64,000 nt of DNA from JABDBE01 sp049585795 (lineage in GTDB: Bacteria > Acidobacteriota > Terriglobia > Terriglobales > Acidobacteriaceae): contig JBAVAQ010000072.1 of NCBI GenBank assembly GCA_049585795.1, positions 62,001 through 126,000 on the forward strand. The letters are read 5' to 3'. Below, piece by piece: positions 50,666 to 61,500 of this stretch. A program made the position numbers and the translations under genes. How positions within the stretch are numbered: the stretch's first letter is position 1; every line of letters starts with the position of its first letter. Below the pieces are notes generated by a model. That model saw nothing but the letters and a program-made list of their open reading frames with translations. It had not been told where the DNA came from and ran no database searches.

Positions 50666-51706
50666 ATGACTTCCATTGTCTTTCATGACAACCCGGCTTC
50701 TCCGGTGACGGATTCTGGACGTGTGCGTTCTGAATTTGACGCACTGCTGTCGGGTTGCGGCTTTTGTGACCTCAGCTCCAGAGTCAAACTCGCGATTACC
50801 GGGGGCGATCGGGTGCGCTGGCTGAATGGGATGGTCACGAATAATATCCGCGACCTTGCTCAGGGACGCGGCATATATGCGTTTCTGTTGAACCCGCAGG
50901 GGCATATTCTGGGCGACCTCTATGTCTACAATCGCGGCGATTCTTTGCTGATCGATACCGATCAGTCACAATCAGAAAAGTTGCTGGCGACCTTCGATCA
51001 CTACATCATCATGGACGACGTCGAGATCGCGGACGTCAGCGACAAACTGGCCACGATCGGGGTCCTAGGACCGAAGTCGCAAGATATTCTGCGTGCCGCT
51101 GGATTTGACGTACCGAACCTCGATCCGCTGCAATTCCTGGATCTGAATTGGCGGGACATCGCCGTAACCGTGCTGCGGGGAGACAACGCGAGCGTCGCAT
51201 CGTATGAGTTATGGCTCGCCCCCGATCACCTAACCGTTCTTCACGATGCGCTCACGAATGCTGGCGCAGTGCCGGTCGGCGCAACCACCCTGGAGTTGCT
51301 GCGGGTCGCATCGGGAATTCCGCGTTACGGGCAAGACATTCGCGAGCGTGATTTGCCGCAGGAGACGGAGCAGGCGCGCGCGTTGCATTTCAGCAAGGGA
51401 TGCTACATCGGGCAGGAGATCGTGGAGCGAATTCGTTCCCGTGGCAACGTGCATCGCAAGTTTACTGGCTTTGAGGTGGAAGGCGCATTGCCGGCTGTGG
51501 GCGCAAAGATTCAGGCTGACGGTCGCGATATCGGCGAGATTACGAGTGTCGCTTCCCTGCCCCTTGCCGGCGGCGCGCGTTCTGTGGCCTTGGGTTATAT
51601 CCGGCGCGAACTCGCGGCTCCGGGCAAGCAAATTCAAGCAGGCAGCACTCAGATGTCGATCGCGGCGCTGCCGTTTTCCGGAATATTCCAGCGCCAAGAC
51701 CTATAA
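50666..51706 (+). CDS. ygfZ: YgfZ/GcvT-like folate-binding protein
   Basis: 346 residues. The signature KGCYIGQEIVERIRSRGNVHRKFTGF is diagnostic for YgfZ, with the essential Cys. The fold resembles the T-protein of glycine cleavage; YgfZ helps assemble or repair Fe-S enzymes. It is the first gene of a plus-strand run to ribF. The chosen ATG 50666 is the first in the frame that begins a family-like N-terminus. Confidence 0.92.
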   Translation: MTSIVFHDNPASPVTDSGRVRSEFDALLSGCGFCDLSSRVKLAITGGDRVRWLNGMVTNNIRDLAQGRGIYAFLLNPQGHILGDLYVYNRGDSLLIDTDQSQSEKLLATFDHYIIMDDVEIADVSDKLATIGVLGPKSQDILRAAGFDVPNLDPLQFLDLNWRDIAVTVLRGDNASVASYELWLAPDHLTVLHDALTNAGAVPVGATTLELLRVASGIPRYGQDIRERDLPQETEQARALHFSKGCYIGQEIVERIRSRGNVHRKFTGFEVEGALPAVGAKIQADGRDIGEITSVASLPLAGGARSVALGYIRRELAAPGKQIQAGSTQMSIAALPFSGIFQRQDL

Positions 51707-51724
51707 ACATCGAAGGGGAAATCT

Positions 51725-52300
51725 ATGGCTGAAAAGAAGCAGGAAAGCTTTACCGTCACTGACCGGCGTTTGTTTACTTCCGAGGGCGAAATTCGCGAAG
51801 AAGTTTCTCACGAAGAAGTCTCCAGCGCGGCGCCGGCTCCGCAACCCGCGTCGGCTGCCCCGCCGGATGTCGCTGCATCGCCGCTCGAATCGGACGCGCC
51901 ACCCGCTCCCACGGCCGCGGAGCAGAAGGAACAGGCGGATGCGTACCGGAAGTCGGCCAAGGATCTGGACGCTCACGTGGAACTGAGTGGGCATTCCAGC
52001 AAAGAACTGGAGATGACATTCGAGCGTTTCATGGCCTCGCTGTACATGTCCGCCATGCTTCAACTAGGACTGATGCACGAACAGGGTGGCCAGCCGCGAG
52101 TTGATTTGATCGGAGCGCGCCAGACCATCGACACGCTCAGCCTTCTCTCCGAGAAAACCAAAGGCAACCTGACCAGCACCGAGGAAAACTTTCTGCAAAA
52201 TTGTCTTTACGAACTTCGTATGGCTTACGTTGAAGTCACCAACGCGCTGGCCCGTCCGCCGCAGACTCCGGCGTCGACTGCCGCAGCCACCAAGCGATGA
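51725..52300 (+). CDS. DUF1844 protein
   Basis: 191 residues. Low-complexity N-half (APAPQPASAAPPDVAA) precedes the DUF1844 core: EMTFERFMASLYMSAMLQLGLM, then LIGARQTIDTLSLLSEKTKGNLTSTEENFLQNCLYELRMAYVEVT. Function unknown. The last codon overlaps the MBL gene start (ATGA). Confidence 0.85.
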   Translation: MAEKKQESFTVTDRRLFTSEGEIREEVSHEEVSSAAPAPQPASAAPPDVAASPLESDAPPAPTAAEQKEQADAYRKSAKDLDAHVELSGHSSKELEMTFERFMASLYMSAMLQLGLMHEQGGQPRVDLIGARQTIDTLSLLSEKTKGNLTSTEENFLQNCLYELRMAYVEVTNALARPPQTPASTAAATKR

Positions 52301-53070
52301 AGGCTACGCTCACGGTTCTGGGTAGTGGCACATCCATGGGCGTGCCCACCATTGGCTGCGACTGCTCCGTGTGCCATTCTTCCGACCCGCACGACCGCCG
52401 TACTCGGCCGTCGATTTTAGTCGAATTTGGCGGCAAGAGCGTGCTGGTCGACGCCACCCCCGATTTCCGCGAGCAGGCCATCCGCGAACACGTCCGCAAA
52501 CTAGATGCTGTGCTGTTCACCCACAGCCATGCCGATCACATTCTCGGCCTGGATGATTTGCGCCCCCTCAGTTTTCGTCATAAGCCCAACAAGCTACCGC
52601 TCTATGCGCGGCCGGCAGCAGCAGATTTTATTCGCAGCACATTTCGCTACATTTTTGACGCGGACTACAAATATGGCGGACTGGCTCAAGTTGAACTTAG
52701 ATCGTTCGCCGGTCCGATTGATCTGTTTGGAGCTCGCTTTGAGCCGATCACGGTGATTCACGGGGACGCGGAGATTGATGGCTTCCGCTTTGGCAGCGCG
52801 GCTTATTTGACTGATCACAGCAGCGTGCCCGAGGCCTCGCTCGCAAAACTGCAGAATCTCGACATCTTGTTTCTGGATGCGCTGCGACACATTCCGCACC
52901 CCACCCATTCGACGGTCGAGAATTCCTTGCGCATCGTCGAGCGGCTCAACCCCAAACGCGCTTTTTTTACCCATATTTGCCATGACTTGCCCCATGAGGC
53001 AACCAATGCCTCACTACCGCCAAACGTGCGGCTTTCTTATGATGGGATGAAATTGGAATTTGAGATTTAG
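52297..53070 (+). CDS. Metallo-beta-lactamase fold hydrolase (PhnP-like)
   Basis: 257 residues. Metal ligands are HSHADHILGLDDLR (HxHxDH), and later LTDHSS, HICHDLPHE. The N-terminal GSGTSMGVPTIGCDCSVCHSSDP resembles the zinc-binding Cys cluster of PhnP-like cyclic phosphodiesterases. It probably acts on a phosphodiester; the substrate is unknown. Confidence 0.85.
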   Translation: MKATLTVLGSGTSMGVPTIGCDCSVCHSSDPHDRRTRPSILVEFGGKSVLVDATPDFREQAIREHVRKLDAVLFTHSHADHILGLDDLRPLSFRHKPNKLPLYARPAAADFIRSTFRYIFDADYKYGGLAQVELRSFAGPIDLFGARFEPITVIHGDAEIDGFRFGSAAYLTDHSSVPEASLAKLQNLDILFLDALRHIPHPTHSTVENSLRIVERLNPKRAFFTHICHDLPHEATNASLPPNVRLSYDGMKLEFEI

Positions 53071-53171
53071 TTTTTGTGGCCGGGCATTTCGGAGTGAAGA
53101 GCGTTGCACCTGTCGTAGAGGTTCAGTCTCAACGGCTGCGGGGGAAGGCGACGCACCGCACAAACAATGCA

Positions 53172-54128
53172 ATGCGCATTTTTCATCAACTCGAAGAGAT
53201 TCCCGCTGGCTTTGGCCCAACGCTGTTGAGCGTAGGCAATTTTGACGGCGTGCATCGCGCGCATACGCGGGTATTGGCGAATATCGTGTCCCGTGCGCGG
53301 GAGCAAGGCCGCAAGTCCGTGGCGGTCACGTTCGAACCGCATCCCGTGCGGATTCTACGACCTGACTCCGGATTCAAGCTGCTCACGCCTACCGCTGAAA
53401 AGCTGCGCCTGCTCGAAGCCACGGGCATCGATGCGGTTCTCATGCTGCCTTTTACGCGTGATCTCTCTCTTATGACACCGCGAGACTTCGCTCATGACAT
53501 TCTGAAAAGCAGTCTGCAAGCTCGCGAGGTACACGAAGGCTTCAACTTTCACTTTGGCAACAAGGCGGCAGGCGACATTGATTTGCTCGCGGAATTCGGC
53601 CGTGAGATGGGTTTCGAAGTAAAGGTCTATCCGGAATTACGGCTGCGGGGCGAACCGGTGTCGAGTACTCAAATTCGCAAGCTGCTGGGGGGCGGACGAG
53701 TAAGCCGCGCACGGCATCTTTTAGCTCGCCCGTTTAGTATCCTGTCGATCGCCGGCCGCGGGCGGGGCTACGGCTCGAAATACACCGTTCCTACCATCAA
53801 CCTGAGCCGGTATGAAGAACTTGTCCCCGGCGACGGGGTTTACATTAGCCGCACTCGCGTAGGCGAAGAGTGCTTCGATTCCGTGACCAATATCGGAAAC
53901 CGTCCTACCTTCGGGACCGAGTCTTTTGCCATCGAAACCCACCTGCTCAACTTTCATCCCATCGAACTGAATCCGGAGACAGAAGTCGAGATTCACTTCC
54001 TGCGGAGGCTGCGGGACGAAATCAAGTTTCCCTCAGTGGAAGCTTTACGCGAGCAGATTAGTAGAGATGTAAGGCAGGCCCGACGTTATTTTCATTGGTT
54101 GCGATTGAAAGATCGGAAAAAGACCTGA
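53172..54128 (+). CDS. ribF: Bifunctional riboflavin kinase/FMN adenylyltransferase
   Basis: 318 residues from ATG 53172. The adenylyltransferase domain has LLSVGNFDGVHRAHTRVL, where the usual HLGH is HRAH, and TFEPHPVRIL. The C-terminal kinase domain carries GRGRGYGSKYTVPTINL and FHPIELNPETEVEIHFLRRLRDEIKF. It makes FMN and FAD. The frame begins at 53076 but the extra residues are not family-like. Confidence 0.93.
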   Translation: MRIFHQLEEIPAGFGPTLLSVGNFDGVHRAHTRVLANIVSRAREQGRKSVAVTFEPHPVRILRPDSGFKLLTPTAEKLRLLEATGIDAVLMLPFTRDLSLMTPRDFAHDILKSSLQAREVHEGFNFHFGNKAAGDIDLLAEFGREMGFEVKVYPELRLRGEPVSSTQIRKLLGGGRVSRARHLLARPFSILSIAGRGRGYGSKYTVPTINLSRYEELVPGDGVYISRTRVGEECFDSVTNIGNRPTFGTESFAIETHLLNFHPIELNPETEVEIHFLRRLRDEIKFPSVEALREQISRDVRQARRYFHWLRLKDRKKT

Positions 54129-54170
54129 TTTTTCGATGAAGAATCTGGGCTGCCTGGGAATTGTCTCGAC

Positions 54171-54614
54171 CTAATGGGGCAAGTAGCCGTCTTCCATGGG
54201 AAGCTTGCCGTCGACTCGAACGACGTTCACCTGGTCGTTGATCGAGCGAACATCGACCAAACCCACGGCGCCCGGCATCGTCTCTACCACCTTGAGCACA
54301 TCGTCATCGGAATCCACCATGGTGATCGATCCCTGATGAGCTGCGATAAACGACTTGAGCTCGCTCGACGACATCTTGCTCAGATGTTCCAGCGTGCTCA
54401 TTTCCCCGCTGGAATTCTTGTGCAGGACCAGAATCACGTCTTTGTCATCGCGCCACTTCTTAACTTCCAAACGGAATATTTTGCCCAAGTGCACCGAACT
54501 GACTTCGCCAACATTGTTGTCCTTGTTTACGACGACGGCCATATGATGCGCGAAGCAGGGAAGCAAAGAGGACATCATGAAAACAACCAGACAGCCGATG
54601 CGAGAAAGCTTCAT
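54171..54614 (-). CDS. Small periplasmic phosphate-binding (PstS-like) protein
   Basis: 147 residues with signal CLVVFMMSSLLPCFAHH. The domain has MAVVVNKDNNVGEVSSVHLGKIFRLEVKKWRDD and TMPGAVGLVDVRSINDQVNVVRVDG, matching short PBP-like domains. It lacks half of a full-length binding protein and may serve as a sensor or scavenging protein. The start is 54614. No transport genes are adjacent. Confidence 0.7.
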   Translation of the reverse strand: MKLSRIGCLVVFMMSSLLPCFAHHMAVVVNKDNNVGEVSSVHLGKIFRLEVKKWRDDKDVILVLHKNSSGEMSTLEHLSKMSSSELKSFIAAHQGSITMVDSDDDVLKVVETMPGAVGLVDVRSINDQVNVVRVDGKLPMEDGYLPH

Positions 54615-54730
54615 AGAAAGACTCCAGCGCGAAGAGCGAGAAAACACCCGTCCCTAAAGCATCCCGCGTCTGACAGCAAAAACCTAGTCTAAAACTGCCG
54701 CTTTTGGTTACCTTCGTGACCTCCTCGAAA

Positions 54731-55678
54731 TCATTCCATGGGCTCGACCAGGGTAATTTCTTCGTGTAATTTCCGATCGGGCAACTGCACCACGACGATG
54801 GCGACCAGAACGAGCACGATTCCGACCGTCTGCAGCGGCTTCATCACTTCGCCCAGCGTCAGCGCAGCGATGACGATCGAGAATACAGGTTCTAAACAAC
54901 TGACCACGATGGCGCGTGTGGGCTCCAGATGCTGGAGTCCGGCGAAGTAAAGCGCAAATGGCGCCAGCACGGAAAGCAACGAAAACACGAGCAAAAACAA
55001 CCACTGGCTGTCGGTATAATGCGCCGCGACGATTTTCCAGGGCGGGTTCACCACAATCCAAAACAGCGATGCGCTCAAGATGACGTACAGCAGCACCGTC
55101 CAGCGATCGTAGCGGGCAAGGATGCTGTGACCGCCTACGTTGTAGAAGGCGAATGAGAACGCTGCTCCGAGCGCCGCTAAGACACCAATTGTGTCCAGCC
55201 GGAATCCTGCCGAGCCGAATATTCCGATCACCAAAGCAATTCCAGTCACGGCCAACGCCACGGCCGCCACTCGCTGTACGGTTGGCTTCTGCAGCCCTCG
55301 CACCACGGTGTACAGCAAAACCAATATCGGCGCGGTGTATTGCAGGATGATGGCGGTGGCGACGTTGGTTCTTTGAATCGCGAGGTAGTACAAGTAATTC
55401 GACGCTGCGACGCCCAGAATTCCCAGCACGAACATCCGCCACAAATCGGCCACGGGCAGGCGCAATCGCTTCCAGCCGCGCAACACCGCCAGCACCAACA
55501 GAAGAACAATAAAAGAAAATGTAGTGCGGCTTTGCGAGAGGATGAGTGGATCGATTGGCCGAAGCGTTTGGCCCTTGGGTAAGAGCCGCCCGGTAAACGC
55601 GGCTCGCCCCAGAGTGGCCGCCACACCCCACAAGAACGTGGCGCTGGCGATGTATAAATATCCGCGGACGGGATGCAT
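54731..55678 (-). CDS. EamA/DMT-family permease
   Basis: 315 residues with ten hydrophobic helices in two EamA halves (YLYIASATFLWGVAATLGRAAF, then VLAALGAAFSFAFYNVGGHSILARYDRW and SCLEPVFSIVIAALTLGEVMKPLQTVGIVLVLVAIVVVQL). The substrate is unknown; members export amino acids or other metabolites. The start is M at 55678. Confidence 0.88.
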   Translation of the reverse strand: MHPVRGYLYIASATFLWGVAATLGRAAFTGRLLPKGQTLRPIDPLILSQSRTTFSFIVLLLVLAVLRGWKRLRLPVADLWRMFVLGILGVAASNYLYYLAIQRTNVATAIILQYTAPILVLLYTVVRGLQKPTVQRVAAVALAVTGIALVIGIFGSAGFRLDTIGVLAALGAAFSFAFYNVGGHSILARYDRWTVLLYVILSASLFWIVVNPPWKIVAAHYTDSQWLFLLVFSLLSVLAPFALYFAGLQHLEPTRAIVVSCLEPVFSIVIAALTLGEVMKPLQTVGIVLVLVAIVVVQLPDRKLHEEITLVEPME

Positions 55679-55697
55679 TCGCCTGGGCAAGGATTGA

Positions 55698-56111
55698 TCA
55701 GATGGCTTCGTGGGGTTCCGCGTATTCGATTGCGTAGCTGATCTTAGCCGTCTTGTTCAACATCGCCGCAACCGAGCAATACTTCTCTTCGGACAAACGC
55801 ACCGCGTCTTCGACCGCCTTGTGCGAGACCTTTCCTCCTACGCGATAGACCAGCCGGATGGCAGTGTAGACAGTTGGCGGAGCGGCGGCACGATCGGCCT
55901 CGGCTCGTACCTCGATGCTGGTAAATGGCTCGCGCTTTTTTGCCAGGATGCTGGCCACGTCGTAACCGGTGCATCCACACAATGCGATCAAAACCAGTTC
56001 CATGGGACTGCTGCCGGTTTTGCTGTCGCCGTCGACGACAATACCGTGTCCACTGCCAGCCTGCCCCAAAAAACGATGGTTGTCGGTCCAGAGTACTTTT
56101 GCCTCAATCAT
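55698..56111 (-). CDS. OsmC-family peroxidase-like protein
   Basis: 137 residues. The OsmC/YhfA-type core: GSSPMELVLIALCGCTGYDVASILAKKREP, with the conserved Cys, and a second Cys at EEKYCSVAAMLNKTA. Probably thiol-based organic hydroperoxide reduction. It lies near an NADPH-quinone oxidoreductase-like gene. Confidence 0.85.
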   Translation of the reverse strand: MIEAKVLWTDNHRFLGQAGSGHGIVVDGDSKTGSSPMELVLIALCGCTGYDVASILAKKREPFTSIEVRAEADRAAAPPTVYTAIRLVYRVGGKVSHKAVEDAVRLSEEKYCSVAAMLNKTAKISYAIEYAEPHEAI

Positions 56112-56197
56112 TGCAGCTCCGTGCGTTTATTATTCGATGTCCAATCCGCGACTGCCGCATCTTCTTTCGCCCATGGCGTGGCAGCCTGGAGCAAGAC

Positions 56198-57196
56198 TCA
56201 TCGGGAAGCGTTATGGCCGGGGATTACCAGTACCTTGCCGCGCGGACCAGATTCCAGTGCGCGATAAGCTTCGACCACGTCATCGAGCGAAAATCGCCCG
56301 GCGATCTCGCTGACGACCGCAGGCCGTTTAACGGCCAGGGCCAATGCTTGCGAAATGAGGCCGGCAAACTCGTGAGTTCCTTCGACCCACCGCGTGCCGT
56401 TGTATTTGGTCACAAAAACCGATCCGGCAAAAAGCTGGTGCAGGTCGACAGCAGGCACCGGACCGGACAGTTCGCCGTAGTTGATCAGGCAGCCACGCGG
56501 CGCCAGCATCTGCAGACTGGTTTGAAAAGTGGTTGCCCCAATTGGGTCGAAGATGGCGTCTGCTCCGCGTCCGTTGGTGTAGGCGCGCACTGGATCGCGC
56601 ACGTCCCCAGTCGACCGGTCGATCACATGAACCGCTCCCGCGTCGCGTACTGCATCAACGCGACCGCCGCTTGCGATGCCGATCACGTTCACTCTGCGAT
56701 CGGCCAGCAGGGCGACGAGCATCCGGCCAACCGCCCCTGCCGCGCCCCACACCACCGCCGTCGACCCGTTCTGCAAAGGCCAGACACGGACGAGACCTCC
56801 GGCAGTGAGCCCTGCGACTGCTACACAAGCGGCCTGCTCCATGGTGACATCTTCAGGAATTGCGACGACCATGGAACTGGGAACAATCAGGAAGGTCGCG
56901 CACGATCCGAGAACCGCCGCCCAGCACACTCGCGTGCCCGAAGGGATCGTGACGCCTGGTCCCGCGGTCAGCACGGTCCCCGCGCCTTCCCCGCCCAGTA
57001 AGAATGGGAACGGCAAGCGCACCGCGTACGAACCGGAACGAATCAACGTTTCCGCGTGGTTGAGGCCAACCGCTTCAACTCGCACCAGCACTTCCCCAGC
57101 TTCCAAAGGGGGTAGCTGCTCAAGGCTGACTTCGATAACCTCCACACCGCCGGGTCGCAGGGCGCGAGCCACACGGCGCTCAGTAACTTTCATCAC
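56198..57196 (-). CDS. MDR-family NADPH:quinone oxidoreductase-like protein
   Basis: 332 residues, zinc-free medium-chain dehydrogenase type: VEAVGLNHAETLIRSGSY, LLGGEGAGTVLTAGPG, then the nucleotide-binding WGAAGAVGRMLVALLADRRVNVIG. It could reduce quinones or unsaturated ketones. No specific partner. Confidence 0.85.
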   Translation of the reverse strand: MMKVTERRVARALRPGGVEVIEVSLEQLPPLEAGEVLVRVEAVGLNHAETLIRSGSYAVRLPFPFLLGGEGAGTVLTAGPGVTIPSGTRVCWAAVLGSCATFLIVPSSMVVAIPEDVTMEQAACVAVAGLTAGGLVRVWPLQNGSTAVVWGAAGAVGRMLVALLADRRVNVIGIASGGRVDAVRDAGAVHVIDRSTGDVRDPVRAYTNGRGADAIFDPIGATTFQTSLQMLAPRGCLINYGELSGPVPAVDLHQLFAGSVFVTKYNGTRWVEGTHEFAGLISQALALAVKRPAVVSEIAGRFSLDDVVEAYRALESGPRGKVLVIPGHNASR

Positions 57197-57241
57197 GAGA
57201 TCATATCAAGGCCGGGCATGCGATCTTTGAATTTACAGAAA

Positions 57242-58276
57242 TTATGCGAACCGCACCTTCACATCCGGGCCTTTCTCCAAATGGATGCTATCGATGAAGC
57301 GCACCTTCCCTGTGCGGTAGGTCAGGATCACCGACGAGGTTCGCGTGCCTTCGCCGAAGAAACGGACTCCTTTCAGCAACGCACCCTCGGTTACGCCGGT
57401 GGCGGCGAAAATCAATTGCTTGCCCGGAGCCAAATCTTCAGCTTCGTAGATTTTGTTCTTATCCTTAATACCCATGCGCGCAATGCGCTCTTCCAACTCA
57501 GGCCTGTCGACCACCAGGCGTCCAAGCATGTAGCCGTTCAAGCAGCGGATCGCGGCAGCGGTAATCACGCCTTCCGGCGCGCCGCCAGAACCCATCACCG
57601 CGTGTACACCCGTGCCAATAACGGCAGCGGCGATGCCAGCCGAAAGGTCGCCGTCTCCGATCAGTCGAATGCGAGCCCCCGCGGCGCGGATATCGGCAAT
57701 GAGCTTCTCGTGGCGCGGGCGATCGAGCACAATAATGACCAGGTCTTCCACGTCGCGGTCCATTCGTTTGGCGATGTTCTTAAGGTTGTCGGCCACCGGC
57801 GCGTCGAGTTCCACTGCGTCTTTGCAAGAAGGGCCGACCACAATTTTCTCCATATAGCAGTCGGGAGCATTTAACAGTCCGCCGCGCTCGGAAGCCGCCA
57901 GCACGGTGATGGAGCCGGGTGCTCCGGTAGCGCAAAGGTTGGTTCCCTCGAGCGGATCTACGGCGATGTCGACCTCGGGTACTTCGCGCCCATCCGGAAA
58001 CTCCGCACCGACCTTTTCTCCGATGTAGAGCATGGGAGCCTCATCACGCTCACCCTCGCCGATCACGATGGTGCCGCGCATGGGGATGGCGTCCATGGTT
58101 TGCCGCATTGCTTCGGTGGCGACCTGGTCTGACAGTTTGCGCTCGCCCTGTCCCATAGTGCGAGCCGAAGCGATGGCCGCAGTTTCCACCACGCGCAAAA
58201 ATCTCGAAGCCAGGTCGCTCTCAATATTTTGACCGAAACTCCTGACTTTGCCCTCAGGCCGCGTTTGACTCACCAT
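57242..58276 (-). CDS. glpX: Class II fructose-1,6-bisphosphatase
   Basis: 344 residues. GlpX motifs GEGERDEAPMLYIGEKVG, DPLEGTNLCATGAPGSITVLAASERGG and GSGGAPEGVITAAAIRCLNGYMLGRL. It removes the 1-phosphate from fructose-1,6-bisphosphate in gluconeogenesis. No neighbour in the pathway. Confidence 0.93.
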   Translation of the reverse strand: MVSQTRPEGKVRSFGQNIESDLASRFLRVVETAAIASARTMGQGERKLSDQVATEAMRQTMDAIPMRGTIVIGEGERDEAPMLYIGEKVGAEFPDGREVPEVDIAVDPLEGTNLCATGAPGSITVLAASERGGLLNAPDCYMEKIVVGPSCKDAVELDAPVADNLKNIAKRMDRDVEDLVIIVLDRPRHEKLIADIRAAGARIRLIGDGDLSAGIAAAVIGTGVHAVMGSGGAPEGVITAAAIRCLNGYMLGRLVVDRPELEERIARMGIKDKNKIYEAEDLAPGKQLIFAATGVTEGALLKGVRFFGEGTRTSSVILTYRTGKVRFIDSIHLEKGPDVKVRFA

Positions 58277-58426
58277 AGAAAGCCTCCAAAAGAACCGGAC
58301 AGAGACTATAGCGCGAAGCTGGGCGGAAGGGAAAGCTCATGAGTGCGCGGAGCAACCGTTGGCATCTGGCTCAGGCACGCGAACACTGATAAAATCGCTT
58401 TGTTACTTGGATGTTTCCCGACGCGT

Positions 58427-58502
58427 GGGGCTATAGCTCAGTTGGGAGAGCGCATCGTTCGCAACGATGAGGTCGTCGGTTCGAGCCCGACTAGCTCCAC
58501 CA
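58427..58502 (+). tRNA. tRNA-Ala(CGC)
   Basis: 76 bases with a full cloverleaf: acceptor GGGGCTA/TAGCTCC, D-arm GCTC/GAGC, anticodon stem CATCG/CGATG around TTCGCAA giving anticodon CGC, T-arm GTCGG/CCGAC with TTCGAGC. The CCA end is encoded (ACCA). Reads Ala codon GCG. Confidence 0.95.
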
Positions 58503-58543
58503 GGTTTGACTCATTGGCCGCGTGCCATGCCCACTACGTAGGC

Positions 58544-61500
58544 TCAGCGCGCGAACCGGACCTTCAGCGTCTTAATCTCGTATGGCTTGGTATGCACGGT
58601 GACGGCGTCGTTTTGAACCGTGAGATCGGCAATCGGTTTTTCCATGAGGTCCGTTTCTGACGCCGACTGCCCTCCTGGGGGTAAATGGAGTTTTACATCC
58701 GATTCTTTCCCCGCCCACTCATAAAACCGCAGGACGAGTGAGTCATCGTCTTCTGATTTCTTGATCGCAGTGAGGACAACGTTGTCGCCTTCAATCTGAA
58801 CGAAAGAATGTTCGCTCGGCAGAGTGCCTTCGTGCTTCTGCATGGTTGAGGCGAGCAGCTTGTAATTCAGTTCGTAGCCGCGGCGCACGGTTTGCGCGTC
58901 CCGCCAGGTCCCGGCGTGCGCATACAACGAGTAGGTGAATTCGTGATGACCTTCGTCGGCGTGGGGATCGGGCCAGGCCGGCGAACGGAGCAGTGACAGA
59001 CGCAGGACATTGCCCTTGGCGTCGTATCCATATTTGCTGTCGTTGAGCAGACTGAAGCCGTGCTTCGCATCTGAAAGATCGGCCCAGCGCTGTGCCGGGA
59101 CCTCGAATTTTGCCTGTTCGGCCGGAGTGTTGCGCGTGGTCGGACGTTCTATTGAACCATATGGAATTTCAAAGGTAGCCTTGTCGCTGTGCGCGCTCAG
59201 AGGGAACGCGACCTTCAGCAAAATATGCTTCTCATGCCAGTCAACCTGCATTTTTACATCAACCCGCGGCACTCCGGCGTACATGGTAATGTCCTGTACG
59301 AAGGTGGAGTTCTGGAAATGTTTCTTGACGCGAATCACGGCGCGCAGTGGCCCACCCTCGACCAGTTTTACTTCGTCGGCTTTGTCCAAATCCCAACGTT
59401 GTTTCTCGAAATCGGCATCGATGTTCCAGGCATCCCATCGTTTGGGCTTGTCGACAAAAACCTGCAGGAGATTTCCGCAAGGGTATGTCTCGGGGCCACC
59501 GGTGTCGGTTTCGGAAGGTGCGAGCGCTTCCGTCTGGTTGCGCAGGTCGACGAGGCTGGTGATGCAGCCAGTTTGTTCGTCGACTTTAAGCCGGACGTAG
59601 CCATTGCTCAGCATGTCGTGAGTCGCTTTCACAACTTGCGATATACCGACGAGTCGCGCTCTCCCCGCCGGGCGAACAAAGTAAGTTTCGTAACCAAGTG
59701 GCGGCACATTGGCTGTGAGCAGCAGCAGCCGCGCCCTACTGGTGGCGGCATCCATCGATAGAAGTTGGGACTCAACCTGCAGGCCCGCTGCATTCACTAC
59801 TTCCACCTGCGGCGTCCGGGTAGGCAGTTGCACTTCAACCTCAGTCACCTCAGTTCGCGGCCAGGAAAGCGAATTAAAAATGACAACCGGCACGCCCTCA
59901 CCTTGGGTGTTGATGTGAGCCAGAATCTCGTCGCGCGCACTATTCGTGATTTCCTGCGCCGAACGAGCAACATTTTCCAAATTTCGCTTGGCGTCGAGAT
60001 AGTTCACCGCGATTCCGGAACCCGGCATGACATCGTGAAAATGATCGAATAGCAGATTCTTCCAGGCAAACTCGAACTGATCTTGCCTGTACGGGTGGCC
60101 GAAGAGCGAAGCCAGGGAGGCATACTTCTCGGCATCGAGCATCAGTTCTTCATCGTCCCGGATTCGTTGTTTCGTGTCGGCTTGCGACGTGTAGACACCG
60201 CGGTGATATTCAAAATAGAGCTCGTCGTTCCAGGTGGGCACTTTCAGACTTGGAAGTTCCTGGTTCAGGTCGACGAAGAATTGTTTGGCTGTACTGAAGT
60301 CAATCTTCGGAAAAACGGTTTTCGGATCGCGAAGCCGATCGGCCCGGTCGAGCATGGTCCGGGTCGGGCCGCCGCCATGGTCGCCGATTCCGTACAAGTA
60401 AAGCATCTGCGGCGAATCAGTAAGTTTGGTCCCGTAAATCAGCGGGGCGTAGAGGGACAGATCCTTCGTCATCGGCTCCGGATTAAAGTCGTTGGCGTAT
60501 TCATGGGGAAAATACGTGAGCAGCCGGCTTCCATCGGGCGCTTCCCACCAGAACAGCCGGTAAGGAAATTTCGTGTAGTCCGTGGCCCAGAGCAGCTTGC
60601 TGGTCACGAAATAATCGATACCGGATTTCTTGTAGATCTGCGGAAGCTGCCAGTTGTATCCAAACGAATCCGGGTTCCAGCCAATCTTGATATCAGCGCC
60701 AAAGTTCTTCTGAAAATATCGCTTGCCCACCAGAATCTGCCGCACCAGTGATTCGCCGTCCGGCATATTCAAATCAGGCTCGACCCACATGCCGCCGATG
60801 ACTTCCCAGCGTCCCTCCTTCACCCGCTGCTTGATCTGCTCAAACATGGCTGGATATTTTTCTTGCATCCATTCATAAGTTCGCGCCGACGACATGGTGA
60901 ACTTGAAGTCGGGATACTCGCGCATCAAATCCAGAACGCTTTGAAACGTATTGCGTACGACTTCGACCGTCTCAGTCCACGGCCACAACCACGCCATGTC
61001 AATATGCGAGTTCCCTATCGCGCGCACCGTGAACTGCTTCAGCCACGGATTCAACTTTTGCAAGTTTTCTTGAGCCTGGCGTAGCGACGCGTCAAAGCCC
61101 ACTTGATCGCCTTTTTCAAGCGGAGAAAAGTCGATAGCTTTGATGGCGGCATCGAGTTGCTGTTCGCGTTGCGTTCGGCCTTCTTCGTACGCCGCAATCA
61201 TCGGACGCGCCGCCAGGATTTCCATTCGCAGCATCGCTGGATCGGGCCGGCCGGCGGTAGGTTCAATCGTCAACTGCGCGTGATGAAATTCTGTTTCGAC
61301 TTCCGGAGCATCGATGCGCACAGCGATGAGAAACTTCTGCCCCGGCTGAGCGTTTTCAGTCAGGGGAATCGGTTGCTGCATGTCGTCGTCTCCGCGCGAG
61401 ATGAGCGACCCGTTGGAGAAGACTGCGATCGTGACCGGGCCCTTGTTATTCCAATTGAAGTCGAATCTGAGATCCAATTTCACACGGGAGCCCTGCAGGG

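Noticed and set aside
55925..57001. 358-residue plus-strand frame
   Set aside because: Antisense to OsmC and the quinone oxidoreductase genes, both of which have strong motifs.
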